Assembly (NCBI GenBank): GCA_017402995.1
Contig: JAFQOV010000004.1
Location: 118,485-168,090 of the forward strand
Source: Candidatus Gastranaerophilales bacterium
Lineage (GTDB): Bacteria; Cyanobacteriota; Vampirovibrionia; Gastranaerophilales; Gastranaerophilaceae
Length of the DNA: 49,606 nt
Reading direction: 5' to 3'
Shown here: positions 15,671-22,619 of the stretch, in pieces
Layout of the letters: every line of letters begins with the position of its first letter
How positions within the stretch are numbered: position 1 is the first letter of the stretch
Translations under genes and position numbers: made by a program
The notes under the pieces: model-generated
Seen by the model: only the letters and a program-made list of their open reading frames with translations
Told to the model about the DNA's origin: nothing
Database searches by the model: none

Positions 15671-16555
15671 TTAATTATTAATTTTAAAATATACTTCTCT
15701 TAAAGTTTTTTTGGAAATATGGGTATAAAGTTGCGTTGTGACAATGCTTGAGTGTCCTAATAATTCTTGGACAACTCTTAAATCAGCGCCGCGTTCCAAT
15801 AAATGTGTCGCAAAAGAGTGCCTGATTGTGTGCGGAGAGATTTTTTTGTCTATTTTTTCACCTTGTTTTTTAATGATTGAATAAACAAACTGTCTTGAAA
15901 TTTTTTTACCTTTTGAATTTAAAAACAAATATGGCTCTTTTCCAAACTTAAGAACTTGTAGCTCTCTTGTTTTTAGATATTTTTTTAAAATTTCAACACA
16001 TTTTGAATTAATTGGAATAATTCTTTCTTTTGACCCTTTGCCAAAAACTTTTATGATTTTTTGATTTAAATCAACGTTATTAAATTCTAATTCGACAAGT
16101 TCTGAAACGCGGACTCCTGCTGAATATAATAGTTCAATTATTGCAAGCTCAAGCGTTGTTAAATCTGTTTTTAAAATTTTTTCTATTTCGGATATTGTTA
16201 AAACCTTGGGCAATCTTTTTGGCATTTTAGGGGGAGAAATTAACAAAACAGGATTAGATTTTACATCATAATTTGCACAAAGAAACTTGAAAAAACCTTT
16301 GATTGAGGCAATCTTTCTTGTAATTGTAGAAGGAGCATTTTCTTTTCTGGCTAAAAATCTTGTGTAATTTGAAAGGTCTTTTCTTTTGATTAAATCAAGC
16401 TCTTTAACTTGTTCCTCGGTTTCTAAAAAATCAAAAAAACCTTTTAAATCATTTTCATATGCCAAAATTGTATTATAAGACAAACCTTTCTCGACTTTTA
16501 ATCGAGAAAGGTAATCTGTAATTATTTGTGAAATTGTTTGATTAGCTTTATCCAT
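15671..16555 (-). CDS. xerD: Tyrosine recombinase XerD-type
   Basis: XerC/XerD resolve chromosome dimers at dif. This 294-residue protein has the full two-domain layout: SAM-like core-binding domain (about 8-92) with YLSRLKVEKGLSYNT, then the catalytic domain with Arg149 (AGVRVSEL), Lys173 (GKGSKER), His242/Arg245 (HTIRHSFATHL), His268 (LLGHSS) and Tyr277 (TTQLYTH). It has housekeeping length and context, with no excisionase, att repeats or phage genes around it. It starts 2 nt after the acyl-AMP ligase stop, so it is in the same operon. Confidence 0.92.
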   Translation of the reverse strand: MDKANQTISQIITDYLSRLKVEKGLSYNTILAYENDLKGFFDFLETEEQVKELDLIKRKDLSNYTRFLARKENAPSTITRKIASIKGFFKFLCANYDVKSNPVLLISPPKMPKRLPKVLTISEIEKILKTDLTTLELAIIELLYSAGVRVSELVELEFNNVDLNQKIIKVFGKGSKERIIPINSKCVEILKKYLKTRELQVLKFGKEPYLFLNSKGKKISRQFVYSIIKKQGEKIDKKISPHTIRHSFATHLLERGADLRVVQELLGHSSIVTTQLYTHISKKTLREVYFKINN

Positions 16556-16557
16556 TT

Positions 16558-18246
16558 CTAGATTGCTTCAATTAATTCCTTAACTTCTCTTCTTTTAACT
16601 TTTCTTGTAGTTGTTTTTGGAAGTTCTTCGCGTCTAACAATGATGTTTGTTGGACGTTTATATTGAGTTACTCTTAAGATTTTCTTTTTAACATCTTCCA
16701 ATACAAGAGCTTCAACAGTTTTTTCATCATATTGTTCATAGTAGCTATCTTTTGCAACTAAAACAGCTGTGACTTCTTCTGTACCTTTCTTTTCGCCTGA
16801 TTGACGAACAGTAGATAATACACAAACTTCTTTGATAAATTCAGAAGTTTCAATAACTGCTTCAACTTCTTCTGGGAATACTTTTTTACCGCCAGGTAAA
16901 ACAATCATGTTTTTAATTCTACCTGTGATAAATAATCTTCCAGTTTTATCAAATTTTGCCATATCACCTGTGTGTAACCAGCCGTCTTCATCAATAACTT
17001 CTTTGGTCATTTCTTCTTGTAAGTAGTAACCTTTCATTACTTGAGGACCGCGAAGAAGAAGCTCTTGAGTTTCAGGGTCGATTTTTGCTTCTAGGCTATC
17101 CATCATGAAGCCAACAGATTTCAAGTTAGCATTTTTTGTATAGTCAACGCTGACAACAGGAGAAGCTTCTGATAAACCATAACCTGGATATACATCTAAA
17201 CCAATTCTTCTGAAGAATTTACCAACTTCTGGATCAAATGGTGCACCACCTGAAATAAAGCCAATAAAGTTTCCACCAAGGTTATCGTGGAATGGTTTAA
17301 ATACTAATTTTTTAACGCATTTGAATGGTAAAAGTTTTGCAACTACGTGATAGTTGAATTTGAAAATTGTTTGAACAAATTTTGGTTTTTTAGAAATAGC
17401 ATTTTCAAATTGAATTTTTAACATTTTATAAAAAGCAGGAACTGCGCACATGAAGTTAACTTTTCTTGCTTTCATTGTTTCAATAACTTCTCTTGGTTTT
17501 AATGGGTTTGCATAGTATACAGATAAGCCAAAATTCAAGAAAGTTAAGAAGCTTACTGTTAATTCAAACAAGTGGTTCATTGGCAGAATTGAAAGTGCAA
17601 CAATGTTTTGGTGTTTTCCGCCAAAGATTTTATTAAGCGCAACCTTTAAATCTTTTACTTGAGTCATCAAGTTTTTAAATGTGATTTGAACGCCTTTTGG
17701 GCAACCTGTTGTACCTGATGTGTAAATAATTACACAAGTTGAATTAAGGCTTCTGTGTCTAAATTTAACTTGTGAATTTTCAGGCAATGAATGTACGCTT
17801 TTGTATTGTGCATCTTCTAAAACGTTGTCTAAAAGAATGATGTGTTTAATTGAACCGATTTCTTCTTTTAATTTCAATGCTGTTTTGAAGTATGTTTTTG
17901 AAACAAAAACAATACTTGGTTCACAATTTGACATAATTGAAGATAATTCATGGATTGTCAATTTGATATCTAGAGGAACAAAAGTTGCCCCTGCGATAAC
18001 TGAAGCAAAAAATGCTGCACCAAATTCAACACGTGATTCAGAAATGATTGCAACTTTTTCTTCGCGTTTGATTTCTAAATCGTTAATCAAATAAGCAGCA
18101 ATTTTACGGCTCATTAAGCCAAGCCCTTGATATGTATATTCAAGCCAACCACTTTCGTTGCGCATGCCTAGTGCAACTTTGTCTTTGTGTTCGTTTGTTC
18201 TTTTTTCTATAAACTTTAATACGTTTAAATCTGCGTCTTTTGTCAT
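16558..18246 (-). CDS. AMP-dependent acyl-CoA/acyl-ACP synthetase (fatty-acid activating)
   Basis: This ANL-superfamily adenylating enzyme is probably a long-chain fatty acid-CoA or acyl-ACP ligase. In 562 residues it shows the P-loop IIYTSGTTGCPKG (174-185), YGLSEAS (356-362), HTGD (425-428), the hinge GRLFITGRIKNMIV and FPEEVE, and a C-terminal basic motif PKTTTRKVKRREV, where the catalytic Lys is expected. There are no membrane segments and no fused carrier domain. The acyl chain length cannot be read. SD AAGGAAGAG precedes the ATG at 18246. xerD and bioA follow on the same strand. Confidence 0.88.
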   Translation of the reverse strand: MTKDADLNVLKFIEKRTNEHKDKVALGMRNESGWLEYTYQGLGLMSRKIAAYLINDLEIKREEKVAIISESRVEFGAAFFASVIAGATFVPLDIKLTIHELSSIMSNCEPSIVFVSKTYFKTALKLKEEIGSIKHIILLDNVLEDAQYKSVHSLPENSQVKFRHRSLNSTCVIIYTSGTTGCPKGVQITFKNLMTQVKDLKVALNKIFGGKHQNIVALSILPMNHLFELTVSFLTFLNFGLSVYYANPLKPREVIETMKARKVNFMCAVPAFYKMLKIQFENAISKKPKFVQTIFKFNYHVVAKLLPFKCVKKLVFKPFHDNLGGNFIGFISGGAPFDPEVGKFFRRIGLDVYPGYGLSEASPVVSVDYTKNANLKSVGFMMDSLEAKIDPETQELLLRGPQVMKGYYLQEEMTKEVIDEDGWLHTGDMAKFDKTGRLFITGRIKNMIVLPGGKKVFPEEVEAVIETSEFIKEVCVLSTVRQSGEKKGTEEVTAVLVAKDSYYEQYDEKTVEALVLEDVKKKILRVTQYKRPTNIIVRREELPKTTTRKVKRREVKELIEAI

Positions 18247-18332
18247 ATATAACTCTTCCTTCTATATATTTTCTCTATAACACCAACAGTTAAAAACAAA
18301 CTTATTCTATCATAGATTTTTAAAAGTCAACA

Positions 18333-19319
18333 TTAAATGTTAACCAATGGCAAAATAATTGTAAAGCATGCGCCTTTTTTTTCGTTATTTTTGGCTTTAA
18401 TTTTTCCGTTATGCGCAAGTATAATCTTGTTTGCGATATATAACCCCAAGCCAACTCCAACCTTAGAATATTTTTTTGCACTTGTGTAATATTTTGTAAA
18501 GATGTTTTTAATTTCTTTTTCCTTAATCCCTTCTCCTTCGTCAATTACAGAGATTTCCAGATTATTTTTAACTTTGTTTAAAATAATTTCAATTTTTGAT
18601 GACTTTTTGGAATAGTGAATTGCGTTTGAAATCAGGTTGTTTAGCACTCTTTTGATTAAAAAACTGTCAACAAAACAAAAGGCATGTTCATAATTTGAGA
18701 TAAAGCTTAGTTCTTTGTTTTGAATTGTCATGATGTTTTTTGTTTGTTCGACAACTTCTTGAATTATGTTGTTAATATTAATGTTTTCTTGGTTTAATTC
18801 AAGCTCTTGATGTTCTAATTTGTGAGCGTCTAATAAATCTATTACCAAATTTTTCAAGTCATTGTTTGATATTTTTAAGTTTTTAATTGCTGAAATTTGC
18901 AAAGGTGTAATTTCGCCAAAATTGCCGTTTAAAAATAGGTCATAGGTATTATCTTGGGCAATAATTGGAACTTTCAGGTCATGGGCTAGGCTTGAGATGA
19001 AATCTTGTTTTAAATTTTGGCTTTGTTTTTCTTTTTCAATATATTCATTAATCATTGAATTTCTATCAAAAACACTCTCTAAAAGTGCATTTGTATTTCT
19101 TGAAAGTTGAATTGTTAGGGCATCAACCCCATCATCACACTTTGAAATTAAATTTCCATATCTTGCAGAGGTAATGACATTTAAATAATTATATAAATAT
19201 TTATTTAAACGATTATATTTAATAATAAGTTTTGCATGTTTAATTATAAGAACAATGCTTAAAAGTAAAATCAAGCAAACAACTAAAAGTGAAAGAATTA
19301 TAAGCACGGTTTTTATCAT
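18333..19319 (-). CDS. Orphan membrane histidine kinase
   Basis: This 328-residue kinase has one long N-terminal membrane segment (about 4-27) and no extracytoplasmic sensor loop. A short coiled linker leads to HisKA with His113 (SLAHDLKVPI). The ATPase domain has the N box NNLISNAIHYS (Asn228), DEGEGI (G1, Asp260) and GVGLGLYIA (288-296). All catalytic boxes are intact. No response regulator is adjacent. It is translationally coupled (TAATG, one shared base) to a TPR gene upstream, which may supply the sensing or docking part. Confidence 0.9.
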   Translation of the reverse strand: MIKTVLIILSLLVVCLILLLSIVLIIKHAKLIIKYNRLNKYLYNYLNVITSARYGNLISKCDDGVDALTIQLSRNTNALLESVFDRNSMINEYIEKEKQSQNLKQDFISSLAHDLKVPIIAQDNTYDLFLNGNFGEITPLQISAIKNLKISNNDLKNLVIDLLDAHKLEHQELELNQENININNIIQEVVEQTKNIMTIQNKELSFISNYEHAFCFVDSFLIKRVLNNLISNAIHYSKKSSKIEIILNKVKNNLEISVIDEGEGIKEKEIKNIFTKYYTSAKKYSKVGVGLGLYIANKIILAHNGKIKAKNNEKKGACFTIILPLVNI

Positions 19320-19702
19320 TATCTTTCACTTTCTATTAATTTAAGAGCCTCAAGGCACTTTTTCTTTTTGTCTAGTTCTTTTGTTTTTGTAAAAATTACA
19401 AGCGCTTTTGCAATATTAATTAAAGCGTCATCATATTTTTTATCCAGATATTCGCAAACTCCTAAATTAAAATATGAATTTGCATGTGCGGGATTGATAT
19501 TTAAGGCTTCTTTGTAATGTTTTGCTGATTTTTCAAAGTCTTCTTTTGCAAATTCGCAAAGCGCGCAATAGTAATATCCAAGTTCGTTTTGAGGAAAATG
19601 TTTTTTTAAACGCATTGCGCTATCAAGCGCTGCATCAAAACGTTGTTGGGATATTTTCTCCTTAATTATGAAACAATATTCTTCGACAATATTCTTATCC
19701 AT
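19319..19702 (-). CDS. TPR-repeat protein coupled to the orphan kinase
   Basis: In this 127-residue soluble protein, residues about 20-105 form roughly three tetratricopeptide repeats, seen in the spaced ELGYYYCALCEFAKEDFEKS and ANSYFNLGVCEYLDKKYDDA with the typical A-x-x-x-Y/F pattern. TPRs bind other proteins. The stop shares a base with the kinase start, so the two are made together and may form one signalling unit. A TGC-TAAAAT extended -10 lies 9 nt before the ATG, and no SD is present. Confidence 0.82.
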   Translation of the reverse strand: MDKNIVEEYCFIIKEKISQQRFDAALDSAMRLKKHFPQNELGYYYCALCEFAKEDFEKSAKHYKEALNINPAHANSYFNLGVCEYLDKKYDDALINIAKALVIFTKTKELDKKKKCLEALKLIESER

Positions 19703-19711
19703 ACTCTAAAT

Positions 19712-19720
19712 ATTTTAGCA
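19712..19720 (-). promoter_or_regulatory. Extended -10 element of the TPR-kinase operon
   Basis: TGC-TAAAAT on the minus strand ends 9 nt before the ATG at 19702. It fits the leaderless pattern seen at several genes here. Confidence 0.45.
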
Positions 19721-19777
19721 TCATTTGTAAAAATTTTAAAAATAATGTTTGTTTTTCGTTAGAAAATTTAATGTTTA

Positions 19778-19786
19778 TGCGATAAT
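19778..19786 (+). promoter_or_regulatory. Extended -10 element of the ABC exporter gene
   Basis: TGC-GATAAT precedes a leader of about 15 nt that carries a strong SD, AGAGGAG (19795-19801), 6 nt from the ATG at 19808. Confidence 0.4.
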
Positions 19787-19807
19787 TTTCTTATAGAGGA
19801 GTTTGCT

Positions 19808-21619
19808 ATGAAACTTGAACAAATTACAACTGCTAACGCTTTTAATTATAGATATCTTTTAAAAAGAATTTTCCCATATATTAAACCAGTACTGTTCAGG
19901 ATTGTAATCGCCTTTCTTTTGACTATTCCGCTAGGGCTTTTAGATGGCGTTACAGCTTTTGTACTTAAGCCATATATTGATGTTGTAATTAATGGCGACA
20001 CTTTAACATATGGAAATGTTGTTTTAACAAGAGATATTTTGGGCTTTTGGATTCCACCAGGAATTGTTATTTTTGCTGGTGTTCAAGGTCTTTTAAGATA
20101 TTCAAACACATATTTAACTGATTGGATTAGCTATACAATTGCAAATCATGTAAAAATTGATTTGTTTAAAAAATTAATATTTTTAGATTCAAAATTTTAT
20201 GACGAAAATTCATCTGGTCTTGTAATTTCAAGATTTTTAAATGACCCAGATTTAGCCGCAAGACAGTTAATTAATAGTATAAAATCTTTAATAACTTGTT
20301 TTACAAGTGCATTGGGTTTGATTTTTGTTCTTATTTATAATTCTTGGGAATTGGCAATTGTTGGTGTTGTTGTTTTATGTTGCGCATTTTTGCCAATGAC
20401 ATTATTAAGAAAAAAAATTAAACAAGTTTCAAACAAAACAACTGTTGTTGGTGGAAATATCACAACAGCGTTTAATGAAACTTATAAAGGAAACAAAGTA
20501 ATTTCTGGATATAATTTGCAAGATAAAACTTTTGCAAAAATGAAAAGATTAATTCGCGAAACTTTTGACTTACAAATGTCTTTAACAAAAAGAATTGGTT
20601 GGCTTTCTCCGATTATGTATATCATTGCAAGTATCGGTATTGCTTTTGTTATGTTGGTTGGTAATAAATTAATTGCTATGGATAGATTAACAACAGGTAG
20701 TTTTGCAAGCTTCATAACCTCTTTGCTTCTGCTTTATAAACCAATTAAATCTTTAGGTCATGATTTAACAAATATCCAAAGTATTTTTGTTGCAATCAAC
20801 AGGGTTTTTGATTTGTTTGATTTTGAAACACGAATTAAAGACGAAGGCAAGAAAGAAATGTCTAAATCTTTGAATGCAGTTGAATTTAAAAATGTTAAAT
20901 TTTCATATAATGAAGAAAAAGAAATCTTGCACAATATTTCATTTAAAATTGAAAAAGGCAAAACCCTTGCAATTGTTGGAAATTCTGGCGGTGGTAAATC
21001 AACAATAGTTAATTTGATACCAAGGTTTTATGATATCGATTCAGGTGAAATTTTAATAGATAATGAAAATATTAAAAATTTCACTCTTAAATCTTTAAGA
21101 GATAATATTTCAGAAGTTTTCCAAGGAAACTTTTTGTTTACAGGTTCAATCAAAGATAATATTTTAGTTGGAAAAGAAAATGCAACAGATGAAGAAATAA
21201 ACAAAGTTTTAATCGCTTCGCATTTAGATGAATTTGTTGCAGGTTTAGAAAATGGCGTTGATACGTTAATTGGCGAAAACGGTTGTTCATTATCTGGTGG
21301 GCAAATGCAAAGATTGGCTATTGCAAGAGCAATGGTTAAGGATTCACCAATTGTTATCTTGGATGAGGCAACATCAGCGCTAGATAACAAATCTGAAAAA
21401 GTTGTTCAAAAAGCATTAGATAATTTAATGAAAGATAAGACCGTTTTTGTTATTGCACATAGATTGTCTACAATATTTAATGCGGATAAAATTATTGTTG
21501 TCGAAGATGGACATATCGTCGAAGAAGGAACGCACGAAGAGCTTGTCGGAATTGAAAACGGAAGATATCGTGCATTGTATGATATGCAATTTAAAAATCA
21601 AGAATTGGAAAATGTTTAA
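19808..21619 (+). CDS. ABC exporter, fused membrane/ATPase half-transporter (MsbA-like)
   Basis: This 603-residue half-transporter would work as a homodimer in the inner membrane. Six membrane helices occupy about 30-330. The nucleotide-binding domain has Walker A GNSGGGKST (391-399), signature LSGGQ (495-499), Walker B IVILDEAT (515-522) and H-loop His551. Lipid A/lipid flippase MsbA is the closest functional model in a diderm, but peptide or drug export cannot be excluded. It is a stand-alone gene followed by the tRNA-Val promoter. Confidence 0.88.
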   Translation: MKLEQITTANAFNYRYLLKRIFPYIKPVLFRIVIAFLLTIPLGLLDGVTAFVLKPYIDVVINGDTLTYGNVVLTRDILGFWIPPGIVIFAGVQGLLRYSNTYLTDWISYTIANHVKIDLFKKLIFLDSKFYDENSSGLVISRFLNDPDLAARQLINSIKSLITCFTSALGLIFVLIYNSWELAIVGVVVLCCAFLPMTLLRKKIKQVSNKTTVVGGNITTAFNETYKGNKVISGYNLQDKTFAKMKRLIRETFDLQMSLTKRIGWLSPIMYIIASIGIAFVMLVGNKLIAMDRLTTGSFASFITSLLLLYKPIKSLGHDLTNIQSIFVAINRVFDLFDFETRIKDEGKKEMSKSLNAVEFKNVKFSYNEEKEILHNISFKIEKGKTLAIVGNSGGGKSTIVNLIPRFYDIDSGEILIDNENIKNFTLKSLRDNISEVFQGNFLFTGSIKDNILVGKENATDEEINKVLIASHLDEFVAGLENGVDTLIGENGCSLSGGQMQRLAIARAMVKDSPIVILDEATSALDNKSEKVVQKALDNLMKDKTVFVIAHRLSTIFNADKIIVVEDGHIVEEGTHEELVGIENGRYRALYDMQFKNQELENV

Positions 21620-21625
21620 AAACTC

Positions 21626-21656
21626 TTGACAATAAATATTGATATAATATTATAAT
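21626..21656 (+). promoter_or_regulatory. Promoter of the tRNA-Val locus
   Basis: A perfect TTGACA (21626-21631) and a perfect TATAAT (21651-21656) are spaced 19 nt apart. A second TATAAT sits at 21643-21648. The start would be near 21663, just ahead of the broken tRNA copy. Confidence 0.6.
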
Positions 21657-21672
21657 ATAGCAAGTTGATTGC

Positions 21673-21739
21673 GGGCGTTTAGCTCAGTTGCCCGTTAGCG
21701 ATAGCTAACAAATACGAGAAACGCGCTTCCCTCGGGAAG
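21673..21739 (+). pseudogene. Broken partial copy of tRNA-Val
   Basis: The first 18 nt (GGGCGTTTAGCTCAGTTG, 21673-21690) are identical to the start of the intact tRNA-Val at 21762. The D-loop is then replaced by 32 nt containing the hairpin GTTAGC-GATA-GCTAAC. Sequence like the anticodon arm resumes at 21723 (GCGCTTCCC), but the arm closes prematurely as CTTCCC-TC-GGGAAG with no anticodon. T arm and acceptor 3' strand are missing. It cannot be a functional tRNA. It lies between the promoter and the good tRNA, so it should be transcribed. Confidence 0.75.
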
Positions 21740-21761
21740 TGATGACAACAAAATAGATTTC

Positions 21762-21837
21762 GGGCGTTTAGCTCAGTTGGTAGAGCGCTTCCCTTACAAG
21801 GAAGATGTCGGGAGTTCGAGCCTCTCAACGCCCACCA
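21762..21837 (+). tRNA. tRNA-Val (UAC)
   Basis: A complete cloverleaf: acceptor GGGCGTT/AACGCCC, D arm GCTC/GAGC, anticodon stem CTTCC/GGAAG with loop CTTACAA (anticodon TAC at 21795-21797), T arm GGGAG/CTCTC with TTCGAGC loop. The 3' ACCA is encoded. An intrinsic terminator follows at once. Confidence 0.97.
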
Positions 21838-21840
21838 TTA

Positions 21841-21863
21841 AAACCACTCAACAAGAGTGGTTT
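21841..21863 (+). terminator. Terminator after tRNA-Val
   Basis: AAACCACTC-AACAA-GAGTGGTTT, followed by further T residues. The stem resembles the terminator at 22575-22601. Confidence 0.85.
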
Positions 21864-21882
21864 TTTTATTTTTAAATTTCTC

Positions 21883-21910
21883 TTGTTCTAATTAAAAATA
21901 TTGCTATAAT
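21883..21910 (+). promoter_or_regulatory. Promoter of the hemolysin III gene
   Basis: TTGTTC (21883-21888), 16 nt, then TATAAT (21905-21910) with an upstream TGC, a full extended -10. SD AAGGAA follows at 21925-21930. Confidence 0.6.
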
Positions 21911-21938
21911 AAATTTGTAAATTTAAGGAATTAAGAAC

Positions 21939-22571
21939 ATGTCACAAGAAACAAAATATACCCCAAAAGAAGAATTTTTAAATGCGTTTACGCACTCTTT
22001 AGGCGCAATGTTTGCAATTTATGCAATTGTTATGTTGGCAGTAAGTTCGCACAATGCAATTGAAGCAGCGTCAACTGCGATTTTTGGCTCTATGCTATTT
22101 GTACTTTTTCAATCATCTGCCTTATATCATGCCATGGTTAATAAAACTGCAAAAAAAGTTTTTCAAAAAATAGACCATAGTGCAATCTTTATGTTGATTG
22201 CAGGCACATATACCCCTGTTTTATTGTTAACTGTTCCTTTCCCATTATCCGTTGCATTGCTTGCAATGACTTGGTATTTAGCAATTACTGGGATAATTTA
22301 TTCTTGTTTGACATTGAAATTTAAATACCTATCAACAGGCTTATATTTAATCATGGGTTGGTTGTCTGTATTTTTGGTATATACAATTTGGGTTAATGCA
22401 AGCCATAACGCTGTTTGGTTATTGCTTTTGGGTGGATTATTTTATTCTTCTGGTTGTATATTTTATTTAATCAAAAAGAAATATATGCACACAATTTGGC
22501 ATATCTTTGTAATTTTGGGTGCAATTTCTCATTACTTATGTATTATGGAAATTTTAAAACAAATTAAATAA
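21939..22571 (+). CDS. trhA: Hemolysin III / PAQR-family membrane protein
   Basis: This 210-residue protein with seven membrane helices belongs to the YqfA/TrhA group, which has been linked to membrane fluidity or energetics; the haemolysin name is historical. Conserved family residues are present: NAFTHSLG near 15-22, SALYHAM (about 60-66), KIDHSAIFMLIAGTYTP (about 77-93) and the metal-site histidines in HTIWHIF and ISHY at the end. It has its own promoter, SD and shared bidirectional terminator. Confidence 0.92.
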   Translation: MSQETKYTPKEEFLNAFTHSLGAMFAIYAIVMLAVSSHNAIEAASTAIFGSMLFVLFQSSALYHAMVNKTAKKVFQKIDHSAIFMLIAGTYTPVLLLTVPFPLSVALLAMTWYLAITGIIYSCLTLKFKYLSTGLYLIMGWLSVFLVYTIWVNASHNAVWLLLLGGLFYSSGCIFYLIKKKYMHTIWHIFVILGAISHYLCIMEILKQIK

Positions 22572-22574
22572 TAA

Positions 22575-22601
22575 AAAACCACTCCTTTTGGGAGTGGTTT
22601 T
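22575..22601. terminator. Bidirectional terminator, trhA / acetyl-CoA synthetase
   Basis: AAAACCACTCC and GGAGTGGTTTT form an 11-bp stem with A and T tails. It lies between two convergent genes and can serve both. Confidence 0.85.
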
Positions 22602-22619
22602 AAGTTTATTTATCTAAAC

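Noticed and set aside
15671-16555. Integrase of a genomic island
   Set aside because: The protein has full XerD features, sits in an operon with housekeeping genes, and has no flanking att repeats, excisionase or cargo.
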